Assembly: GCF_016862115.1 (NCBI RefSeq)
Contig: NZ_BOMI01000001.1
Location: forward strand, 1 to 37,006
DNA from: Paractinoplanes deccanensis
GTDB lineage: Bacteria > Actinomycetota > Actinomycetes > Mycobacteriales > Micromonosporaceae
DNA: 37,006 bases
Direction: 5' to 3'
Below are positions 30,698 to 37,006 of this stretch, piece by piece; within the stretch, counting starts at the first letter, position 1, and each line of letters starts with the position of its first letter. Below the pieces are notes generated by a model. That model was not told the origin of the DNA. It did no database searches and saw only the letters and a program-made list of their open reading frames with translations. Made by a program: the position numbers and the translations under genes.

Positions 30698-33595
30698 GTG
30701 ACGCTCACCAGCCCGGTGCTGATCGGACGCGACGACCTGCTCGCGCTCGCCCAGCGCCGCCTGGCCGCGGCCGCCGCCTCGAACTCCGCCGCCGCCTCGA
30801 ACTCCGCCGCCTTGAGCTCCCCCTCGGGCGAGCTTCTCCTGCTGGCCGGTGAGGCGGGCATCGGGAAGACTCGACTGCTCGGCGAGATCACCCGGCGAGC
30901 CCGGGACGAGGGATTCACCGTGCTCGCCGCGGGCGCCTCGCCCGGCGACACCGAGATCGCCGGTGGGCTGCTCGCCGACCTCGGGACCGAGATGCGCCGC
31001 TCACCGGCGACGAGGGCCGCCGGGGAGCGTCTCCAGCAGCGGTTGCGCGAGCTGGCCGACGGCGATCAGCACCGGCGGCGCCGCCTGCTCGTGGCCGACC
31101 TGGCCGACGTGATCGCCTCGCCCTTCTCCCCCGCCGAGCCGCCCGGCGCCCTGGCCGGCCCCGTGCTCGTCGCCTGCGAAGACCTGCACTGGGCCGACGA
31201 CCTCACACTCGACGTGCTCGGCCGGCTCGGTGCCCGCGCCAGGACGATGCCGCTGCTCGTCGTCGGCACTTACCGTAGCGACGAGCTCTACCCCCGCGTA
31301 CCGATGCGGCAGTGGCGCACCCGCCTGCTCACCCAGCGGCTCGCCGAGGAGGTGCGCCTGCACCGGCTCGACCCCGCGCAGACGGCGGCGATGGCGGCCG
31401 CGATCGCCGGCGCCGACCTGCCGACGGCCGTCACCGCGTCGGTGCACGCCCGCAGCGACGGCATCCCGCTGCACGTCGAGGAGTTCCTGGCCGCCGGCGA
31501 CGGCGTGCCGGAGACCCTGGCCGACGCCGTGCTCGCCCGGGCCGCCCGGCTGTCGCCGTCCGCGAAGGCCCTCGCCGAGGTCGCGTCGGTGCTGGGCCGC
31601 TCGTTCGGCCTCGACCTGCTCACCACGATCACCGGCGCGGGCCCGTCCGCTGTCGACGACGGCCTGCGCGAGCTCACCGCGCACTTCTTCGTCGTCCCCC
31701 GGGCGGACCGCGACGGCTACGACTTCCGGCACGCGCTGATCCGGGACGCCCTGTACGCCGACATCGCCCCGCACCGCCGCCGCGACCTGCACGCCCGCGC
31801 CGCCGCCGCGGCCACCGGCTTCCCCGACGCGTTCATCAGCGACCAGTACGAGCGCGCCGGCCTGACCGACCGCGCGTTCGAGCACGCGTCCCGCGCCGCG
31901 GCCGAGGCGTCGGCGATGTCCGCCCACCGCGAGGCCGTCCAGCTCTACCAGCGCGCGCGGCGCACCTGGCCGCCCACCCTCGCCCCGGCCGACCGCGCCA
32001 CCCTGCTGGCCGCGCTCGCCGCCGAGCTGGCGGCCGTCGACGACAACACCGAGGCGGCGGCCTGCTACGAGCAGGCCCACCGCCTGCGCCTCGCCCTGGG
32101 CGACGGCCCCGGCGCGGCGTCGCTGGTGCCCGACTGGGTCGCCGTCCGCCACCTGCTCGGCGCCGCCCTCGACGAGCGCACCACGGCCCTGCGCGCCGCC
32201 CTCCCCCTGGTCGCCGGCCACCCCGCCGAGCGCGGCCGCATCCACGCCGCCCTGGCCGCCGCCTACATGCTCGACCGCCGCCTGACCGAGTCCATCACCG
32301 ACGGCGAGGTGGCCCGCACCCTCACAGCTTCCGCCGCCGGCGCCCTCACTCCTTCTCTCGCGGACAACCCGCCCACGCCCGCCTTGGCCGATCCGCCAAA
32401 CCCTGATCAGGTGCGGTGCGATCTCGATGCCACGCTGGGATCGGTGTATCTCTTCGCCGGGCGGATGGACGAAGGCACGGCCCTGCTGCGCGGCGCGATC
32501 GCGCACGCGTCGGAGCTGCGACTCGAGGCGCAGGCCGCGCGGGCCTACCGGATGCTCGGGTCCAGCATGTCGGTGCTCGTCGAATACGCGCAGGCCGAGG
32601 ACGCGCTCACCCAGGGCATCGCCTACGCGGCGCGGGCCGAGCGGGTCAACGACGAGCACTACATGACCGCCCACCTCGCGCACGTGCGGTGGGCCACCGG
32701 GGCGATCGACGAGGCCGCCCGGCTGGCCCAGCACGCGCTGGCCGAGGGCGGTGGCATCACCACCGAGATCACCGCGCGGCACGTGCTCGGCTATGTGGCG
32801 CTGGCACACGGCACGGCGGACGTCGCGGAGTCGCATCTCACCGAGGCCGACCGGCTCGGCTCGGCCATGCGCGAGCTCCAGCGGCTCTCCCCCGCGTGGT
32901 GGGGCCTGGCCGAGACCGCGCTGGCCGGCGGCGACGTCGCCACGGCCGTCGACCGCTGTGAGCTGGGCTTCGCGGCCTCCGCACGCGTGCGGGACGCTGC
33001 CTACCTTTTCCCGTACGTGGTGACAGGCACCCGGGCGCACCTGGCCGCCACCGGTCCCACGGCGGCCCGCGACTGGCTGGGGCGCACGTCGGAGCTGCTG
33101 CGCGAGCGGGGCATCCCGGGCACGCTCGGCGCGATCGACCACGCGCTCGGCCTGATCCTGCTGCACGAGGGCCAGACCGGTAAGGCACGCGACGCGCTCG
33201 ACAGGGCGGCCGCCTTCTGGAGCGCGCGCGGGCGTTTCTGGGAGGGCACGGCGGTCCTGCTCGATCAGGCGCGCTGCGCGACCCGGTCACGCCGCCCCGC
33301 GGCGGCCGCCGCGTGTCGCGAGGCGGCTGCCGCCGCGTACCGGAAAGCGGGTCTCGGGGGTTTGCTGCCCGCCCCCGCGGCGCCGAGGCTGCCCGCCCTC
33401 TCCGCGCGCGAGATGGAGGTGGCGCTGCTCGTCGCCGAGGGCCGGACGAACCGCGAGATCGCCGCGGCCCTGACCATCGCGCCGAAGACGGCGGCCGCGC
33501 ACGTCGAGCACATCCGCACCAAGCTGGGCGTCTCGCGGCGGGCGCAGATCGCTACCTGGGTGACCGCGCGGTCCCGTGCCGCGGCGACGCCATGA
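30698..33595 (+). CDS. Large LuxR-family regulator with AAA/STAND-like ATPase (LAL type)
   Basis: A 965-aa regulator. An N-terminal P-loop ATPase module has Walker A GEAGIGKT (51-58) and Walker B VLVACEDLHWAD (about 155-166). A long helical TPR-like region (about 380-890) includes a Thr/Ala/Pro-rich insert near residues 543-572. A C-terminal LuxR helix-turn-helix follows (about 900-962: LSAREMEVALLVAEGRTNREIAAAL, with TAAAHVEHIRTKLGV). This matches LAL (MalT-like) regulators, which oligomerise on binding ATP and an inducer. A duplicated Ser/Ala linker lies just before Walker A. The start appears leaderless. No catabolic or biosynthetic cluster is adjacent, so the target is unknown; the SCO4226-like gene is divergent, and gapdh converges at the other end. 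Confidence 0.92.
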   Translation: MTLTSPVLIGRDDLLALAQRRLAAAAASNSAAASNSAALSSPSGELLLLAGEAGIGKTRLLGEITRRARDEGFTVLAAGASPGDTEIAGGLLADLGTEMRRSPATRAAGERLQQRLRELADGDQHRRRRLLVADLADVIASPFSPAEPPGALAGPVLVACEDLHWADDLTLDVLGRLGARARTMPLLVVGTYRSDELYPRVPMRQWRTRLLTQRLAEEVRLHRLDPAQTAAMAAAIAGADLPTAVTASVHARSDGIPLHVEEFLAAGDGVPETLADAVLARAARLSPSAKALAEVASVLGRSFGLDLLTTITGAGPSAVDDGLRELTAHFFVVPRADRDGYDFRHALIRDALYADIAPHRRRDLHARAAAAATGFPDAFISDQYERAGLTDRAFEHASRAAAEASAMSAHREAVQLYQRARRTWPPTLAPADRATLLAALAAELAAVDDNTEAAACYEQAHRLRLALGDGPGAASLVPDWVAVRHLLGAALDERTTALRAALPLVAGHPAERGRIHAALAAAYMLDRRLTESITDGEVARTLTASAAGALTPSLADNPPTPALADPPNPDQVRCDLDATLGSVYLFAGRMDEGTALLRGAIAHASELRLEAQAARAYRMLGSSMSVLVEYAQAEDALTQGIAYAARAERVNDEHYMTAHLAHVRWATGAIDEAARLAQHALAEGGGITTEITARHVLGYVALAHGTADVAESHLTEADRLGSAMRELQRLSPAWWGLAETALAGGDVATAVDRCELGFAASARVRDAAYLFPYVVTGTRAHLAATGPTAARDWLGRTSELLRERGIPGTLGAIDHALGLILLHEGQTGKARDALDRAAAFWSARGRFWEGTAVLLDQARCATRSRRPAAAAACREAAAAAYRKAGLGGLLPAPAAPRLPALSAREMEVALLVAEGRTNREIAAALTIAPKTAAAHVEHIRTKLGVSRRAQIATWVTARSRAAATP
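30776..30811. repeat. 18-bp tandem duplication in LuxR-gene linker
   Basis: GCCTCGAACTCCGCCGCC is present twice head to tail without a mismatch, encoding ASNSAA twice. A decayed third piece (TTGAGCTCC) follows. The linker lies directly before the Walker A strand, where family members are variable. The unit is six codons, so the frame is kept. Confidence 0.85.
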
Positions 33596-33614
33596 AGACC
33601 GCGAGCCGGTCGAG

Positions 33615-34610
33615 CTAGCCGGCGAGCAGTTCGAGCGTGTCGATGACCCGGTTGGAGAAGCCCCACTCGTTGTCGTACCAGGCGACGACCTTGATGTGCC
33701 GGCCGTCGACGCGGGTCAGCGCCGAGTCGAAGATGGACGACGCCGGGTTGCCCACGATGTCCGACGAGACCAGCGCGTCCTCCGAGTATTCGAGGATGCC
33801 CGCCAGCGGGCCGTTCGCCGCCGCCCGGTAGGCCTCGAGCACCTGCTCGCGGGTCACGTCCTTGCCGACCATCGTGTTGAGCTCCACGATCGACCCCACC
33901 GGCACCGGCACGCGGATCGAGTCGCCGGAGAGCTTGCCGTCGAGCTTCGGCAGCACCTTGCCGATCGCCTTCGCCGCGCCCGTGGTGGTCGGCACGATGT
34001 TCACCGCCGCGGCGCGGGCCCGGCGGGCGTCCCGGTGCGGGCCGTCCTGCAGGTTCTGCTCCTGCGTGTACGCGTGCACGGTCGTCATGAAGCCGTGCTC
34101 GATGCCCGCCAGCTCGTCGAGCACGTGGGCGAGCGGGGCCAGCGCGTTCGTCGTGCACGACGCGTTCGAGATGATCGTGTGCGCGTCCGGGTCGTACGCC
34201 TCCGTGTTGACCCCGACCGCGATGGTCACGTCCGCGCCGTCCGAGGGCGCCCCGACGAGCACCTTGCGGGCGCCGGCCTCGATGTGCGCCCGGGCCGCCT
34301 TCGCCGAGGTGAAGCGGCCGGTCGCCTCCAGGACGACGTCGACGCCGAGCTCCTTCCACGGCAGGCCGGCGGGATCACGCTCGGCGAGCACCTTGATGCG
34401 CCGGCCGTCGACCACGAGGGTGTCACCGTCGACGGTCACCGGCCGGCCGAGCCGTCCCGCCGTGCTGTCGAAGGCGAGCAGCCGTGCCAGGGCGGTAGGC
34501 TCGGCGAGATCGTTCACCGCGACGATCTCGAGCTTGCTGTCCCGTTCGAGCAGGGCGCGGAGCACGTTGCGCCCGATGCGGCCAAATCCGTTGATCGCGA
34601 TGCGTGTCAT
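33615..34610 (-). CDS. gap: Type I glyceraldehyde-3-phosphate dehydrogenase
   Basis: A 331-aa cytoplasmic glycolytic enzyme that oxidises glyceraldehyde-3-phosphate to 1,3-bisphosphoglycerate. The Rossmann motif INGFGRIGR (residues 5-13) is followed by the cofactor-binding NDL; an acidic residue there favours NAD+. The catalytic Cys152 lies in SNASCTTN, with the downstream HAYT carrying the general base His. The substrate-phosphate loop and the C-terminal WYDNEWGFSNRV are intact. It lies 64 bases after the AraC-family gene on the same strand, whose product has no known link to glycolysis. It is not next to pgk or tpi, so it is probably a second or stand-alone copy. AGGG is the only weak ribosome-site candidate. 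Confidence 0.95.
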   Translation of the reverse strand: MTRIAINGFGRIGRNVLRALLERDSKLEIVAVNDLAEPTALARLLAFDSTAGRLGRPVTVDGDTLVVDGRRIKVLAERDPAGLPWKELGVDVVLEATGRFTSAKAARAHIEAGARKVLVGAPSDGADVTIAVGVNTEAYDPDAHTIISNASCTTNALAPLAHVLDELAGIEHGFMTTVHAYTQEQNLQDGPHRDARRARAAAVNIVPTTTGAAKAIGKVLPKLDGKLSGDSIRVPVPVGSIVELNTMVGKDVTREQVLEAYRAAANGPLAGILEYSEDALVSSDIVGNPASSIFDSALTRVDGRHIKVVAWYDNEWGFSNRVIDTLELLAG

Positions 34611-34674
34611 GCCCTAGAGACTTCCGCGCGGCGGCGAAACGTGACAGCGGCGGGAGCGCCATGGTCCGCAAGGA

Positions 34675-35637
34675 TCACGCCACGTCGTTGCGGGCGAAGG
34701 TGTGCCGGTACTCGCTCGGCGTCGTGCCCAGGATCTGCCGGAAGTGCAGCCGCAGGTTCGCGCCCGTGCCGAGCCCCACGTCCGCGGCGATCTGCTCCAC
34801 GCTGCGCTCCGACCGTTCGAGCAGCTCACGCGCCATGTCGATGCGCGCGCGCATCACCCACTGCATCGGCGTGTATCCGGTGTCCTCGACGAAACGGCGG
34901 GAGAACGTCCGCGCGGAGACCGCCGCGTGGCGGGCCAGGATCTCCAGCGTCAGCGGCTTGCTCAGCCGGTGCAGGGCCCATTCCCGCGTCGCCGCGAACC
35001 TCTCGCCCAGCGGTTCCGGCACGCTGCGCGGCACATACTGCGCCTGACCACCACTGCGGTACGGCGCCGCGACCAACCGCCGAGCCGCATGGTTGGAAGC
35101 GGCCACACCCAGGTCGCCGCGCAGGATGTGCAGGCAGAGGTCGATGCCGGACGCCGCGCCGGCGGACGTCAGCACACTCCCCTCGTCCACGAAGAGCACG
35201 TTCTCGTCGACCCGCACCTCCGGATGCTTCGCCGCGAGCTGCCGCGTGTAGTGCCAGTGCGTCGTCGCCCGCTTCCCGTCGAGCAGCCCGGTCGCCGCCA
35301 GCGCGAACGCCCCCGTCGAGATCGCCGCGAGCCGGGTGCCGCCCTGATGCGCCGCGCGCAGCGCCTCGACCACCGGCCCCGGCGGATCCTCCCGGTCCGG
35401 GTGCCGGTATCCGGGGATGAACGCGATGTCCGCCCACCGCAGCGCGTCCAGCCCGTCCGCGACGTGATACGACAGCCCGTCACCACCCGTCACCAGACCG
35501 GGCCTCGCCCCGCAGACCCTGACCTCGTACGGCATGCTCGCCCGAGTGGTGAACACTTGCGCCGGAATGCCGACGTCGAGCGGTTTCGCCCCTTCGAGCA
35601 CGAGCACAGCAACACGGTTCAGGCGAGTAGCGGCCAC
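34675..35637 (-). CDS. GlxA-like AraC-family regulator with DJ-1/PfpI-like domain
   Basis: A 320-aa regulator. Residues about 7-185 are a DJ-1/PfpI (GATase1-like) domain: RVAVLVLEGAKPLDV, then DIAFIPGY, then the nucleophile-elbow region AISTGAFALA, where Ser107 stands in place of the usual Cys, then THWHYTRQLA. Residues about 225-315 are the double helix-turn-helix AraC domain (LEILARHAAVSARTFSRRF and EQIAADVGLGTGANLRLHF). The lost Cys suggests a ligand-binding role rather than catalysis. I set the start at the GTG at 35637, with ATACCT seven bases upstream as a -10 (leaderless); a GTG two codons earlier is possible. The frame is open far upstream into a dehydrogenase remnant, which should not be annotated as part of this protein. 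Confidence 0.85.
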   Translation of the reverse strand: MAATRLNRVAVLVLEGAKPLDVGIPAQVFTTRASMPYEVRVCGARPGLVTGGDGLSYHVADGLDALRWADIAFIPGYRHPDREDPPGPVVEALRAAHQGGTRLAAISTGAFALAATGLLDGKRATTHWHYTRQLAAKHPEVRVDENVLFVDEGSVLTSAGAASGIDLCLHILRGDLGVAASNHAARRLVAAPYRSGGQAQYVPRSVPEPLGERFAATREWALHRLSKPLTLEILARHAAVSARTFSRRFVEDTGYTPMQWVMRARIDMARELLERSERSVEQIAADVGLGTGANLRLHFRQILGTTPSEYRHTFARNDVA

Positions 35638-35673
35638 CGGCACAAGGTATCCGGCCCGCACCCGCTGACGTCG

Positions 35674-35829
35674 GGCGCCGATGGCGTCCGCGATGCCCTT
35701 GTGCGACACGTGCGCGGTCATGCCGCCGTCCACCGCGAGCTCCGCCCCGGTCATGTAGGCGGAGGCGCCCGACATCAGGAGGACCATCAGCGGCGCGATG
35801 TCGTCGACCGTGCCGGTGCGCCCGAGCCG
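35674..35829 (-). pseudogene. C-terminal remnant of a short-chain dehydrogenase/reductase
   Basis: About 52 codons encode RLGRTGTVDDIAPL, then SGASAYMTGAELAVDGGMTAH. This is the typical last helix and C-terminal motif of SDR family enzymes (the VLFLASDEASYVTG...VDGG region). The nucleotide-binding N-terminus and the catalytic Tyr-Lys are missing. The fragment is in the same frame as the AraC-family gene with no stop between, giving a false fusion. It is abutted upstream by a rhamnosidase remnant in another frame. I read it as a gene remnant left after deletion, not a functional protein. Confidence 0.75.
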
Positions 35830-36035
35830 TGGGGCGAGTCGTGCTCGGCCGAGGCGTGGGTCAATCCTCCGCCAGGGTGGGGCCGCCAAGCGAAGGCGCC
35901 GCCACCGTCGGCTCGATACGTCGCGGCCCCCGCGACGTAGCGATGCAGGAAGCCGATCACGGCGTCCCTCGAACAGTGGTTCAGCGACTCGTGCGGCACG
36001 CCGTCGGCGTCGATGCCCGCCCGGCGTTCCCCCAT
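35826..36035 (-). pseudogene. C-terminal remnant of a GH78-type alpha-L-rhamnosidase
   Basis: The segment DADGVPHESLNHCSRDAVIG, followed by FLHRYVAG, PHPGGGLTHASAEHD and SPHG, resembles the end of the catalytic barrel and the start of the C-terminal beta domain of bacterial alpha-L-rhamnosidases (SLNHY...G.V..WLYR..AG..., PRPGGGLT.A.A...SPYG). The rest of the roughly 1000-residue enzyme is absent. It joins the dehydrogenase remnant in a different frame near 35829. The protein identity is from memory of the family pattern and would need a search to confirm. Confidence 0.6.
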
Positions 36036-36054
36036 CGTCGTCGCGCCGCGGCGA

Positions 36055-36660
36055 TCACCGACGCCAGCGCCAGCCGAACTCGGCGTCCGTGGGCTCGGGC
36101 CCGGGCAGCTCGTCGCCGGCGCGGATGCCGTCGAGGACCAGGGTGAGATAGCGGTCGCGCAGCACCTTGGTGCGCTCGGCGTCCGGCACCCGCACGGCCG
36201 CGCACATCTCCAGCACCATCGTCACATCGGCCAGCACAAACCCGGACCGCACCGCCGGCCGCGCCCGCTCGAGCAGCTCAGCGACCAGCTCACTCGCGCG
36301 CACAGCGTCGGCGTTCATGTCCTCGGTCGGCGTGAACGTGCCCGCCAGGTGAACCGTCAGCGAGTGCACATCCGCCTCGACCACCGTTCGCAGGAAGCCC
36401 TCGAACGCCGACCACCCGTCCGGATCGTCCCTGGCGTCCTCAGCCGCGGCGATGAAGAGCTTGAGCCCACCGTGGCACAACGTGCGGAGCAGGTCTTCCT
36501 TGTTCGCGTAACGCCGGTAGAGCGCACTGATGCCCACGCCGGCCCGCTCCGCCACATCGGAGATCGGCGCCCGCTTGTCAGCAATGAAAACGTCCCGCGC
36601 CGCCCCAAGAATCGCCGCATCATTCTGCGCCGCCCGAAGCGCCCGCGCCGAGATAGCCAT
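36055..36660 (-). CDS. TetR-family transcriptional regulator
   Basis: A 201-aa regulator. Residues about 12-58 are the TetR helix-turn-helix: AILGAARDVFIADKRAPISD, then VAERAGVGISALYRRYANKEDLL. The C-terminal ligand and dimer domain (about 75-195) is helical with no recognisable specificity. Upstream of the ATG at 36660, TATGGT lies six bases away as a -10 box, suggesting a leaderless transcript. A perfect 12-bp palindrome lies about ten bases further upstream, as expected for autoregulation. The frame is open beyond this ATG through the repeat array, but that translation is repetitive and is not part of the protein. The rhamnosidase and dehydrogenase remnants lie immediately downstream and may once have been its targets (inference). 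Confidence 0.9.
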   Translation of the reverse strand: MAISARALRAAQNDAAILGAARDVFIADKRAPISDVAERAGVGISALYRRYANKEDLLRTLCHGGLKLFIAAAEDARDDPDGWSAFEGFLRTVVEADVHSLTVHLAGTFTPTEDMNADAVRASELVAELLERARPAVRSGFVLADVTMVLEMCAAVRVPDAERTKVLRDRYLTLVLDGIRAGDELPGPEPTDAEFGWRWRR

Positions 36661-36666
36661 GCCCCC

Positions 36667-36690
36667 ACCATACCGGAACGGAACGTTCCG
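36667..36690 (-). promoter_or_regulatory. TetR promoter with overlapping palindromic operator candidate
   Basis: TATGGT (36672-36667, minus strand) is the -10 box. CGGAACGTTCCG at 36679-36690 is a perfect 12-bp palindrome just upstream of it, in the core-promoter spacer. The palindrome extends imperfectly to about 22 bp (CGGAACG on one side, CGCTCCG on the other). The position suits repression by the adjacent TetR protein. The same motif family recurs in the tandem array to the right. Confidence 0.5.
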
Positions 36691-36858
36691 CTCCGCAATC
36701 CTCACGGACGGAATGCTCCGTTCCCTAAGGGCCGGGGCCGTAGCCCGCTCCAGCCAGCCGAGCTGCACCGCCACCACCCCACCGCCGCCAAGACCACCAC
36801 GGCACCATCGGACCAGCGCACTCCGCTTCGCCCCAACCAAGCCGGCCCCATCACTCAA

Positions 36859-37006
36859 CCGGAACGGAACGCTCCGCTCCGCCGAGGCCCCTTCGCGCCC
36901 GCCCCCGGACCGGAACGGAACGCTCCGCTCCGCCGAGATCCCTCCGCGCCACCACCGGACCGGAACGGAACACTCCGCTCCGCCGAGATCCCTCCGCGCC
37001 ACCACC
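36859..37006. repeat. Tandem array of about 50-bp units at the right window edge
   Basis: Units begin with CCGGAACGGAACRCTCCGCT at 36859, 36910 and 36960 (spacings 51 and 50 bases), the last cut by the window end. Units two and three differ at very few positions; unit one has diverged in its last 20 bases. Each holds an imperfect dyad GGAACGGAACG / CTCCGCTCCG related to the palindrome in the TetR promoter. More divergent copies of the motif lie at 36673-36695 and 36706-36724. The array extends beyond the window. I see no gene in 36661-37006. Confidence 0.85.

Noticed and set aside
36661..37005. Extension of the TetR protein through the repeat array (316 residues in total)
   Set aside because: The extra sequence is repetitive (AERSVPFR units), and the promoter and -10 box fit the ATG at 36660.

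Overview
The window is very GC-rich DNA, roughly 70% or more by eye. Codons mostly end in G or C, GTG starts are common, genes are often coupled by 4-base overlaps, and several starts look leaderless. With Streptomyces-type families such as the SCO4226-like protein, this points to a filamentous actinobacterium. Micromonosporaceae (Actinoplanes-like) is my guess and cannot be proved from the sequence.

Layout. Positions 1-2.7 kb hold small accessory genes: a VOC/glyoxalase-fold protein, a MerR regulator with an effector-binding domain, a cyclic-phosphate-processing receiver-like (cREC) protein and a HEAT-repeat protein. From 2.8 to 9.5 kb a minus-strand operon encodes an exporter-type ABC system: two very large FtsX/MacB-like permeases and one ATPase. 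Next come a CorA-family channel and a divergent PnuC-family vitamin transporter (9.5-11.3 kb).

From 11.3 to 28.2 kb lies the most unusual part. A TPR-like/CHAT protease (908 aa) is followed by a LysE exporter. A minus-strand, translationally coupled operon then encodes, in order of transcription, a protein with a nucleotide-cyclase-like domain, a caspase-fold (C14) protein and a 1361-aa TPR/CHAT protease paralogous to the first. A seven-gene plus-strand operon diverges from it across about 260 bp. It encodes four proteins I cannot assign (one with a coiled coil and two membrane spans), a Ycf46-like AAA+ ATPase, a proline-rich single-pass membrane protein with an extracellular domain, and a small membrane protein. 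My working reading is a composite locus with a protease (cell-death or conflict) arm and an AAA+/membrane arm. The family assignments are well supported; the functional link between the arms is inference.

From 28.3 kb to the end the content is more ordinary: thrS, a convergent SCO4226-like nickel-binding protein, a large LuxR-family ATPase regulator, a type I GAPDH, a GlxA-like AraC regulator and a TetR regulator. Two decayed gene ends (an alpha-L-rhamnosidase tail joined to a short-chain dehydrogenase tail) lie between the last two regulators.

A recurring theme is short repeats. Three in-frame palindromes and a five-copy 12-bp repeat sit inside the large CHAT gene. An 18-bp triplet repeat spans its stop codon, and a 30-bp duplication lies near its N-terminus. 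An 18-bp duplication lies before the Walker A motif of the LuxR gene. A 50-bp tandem array containing a GGAACG-type inverted repeat runs off the right end, and a related palindrome lies in the TetR promoter. I saw no tRNA, rRNA, CRISPR array, transposase or phage gene.
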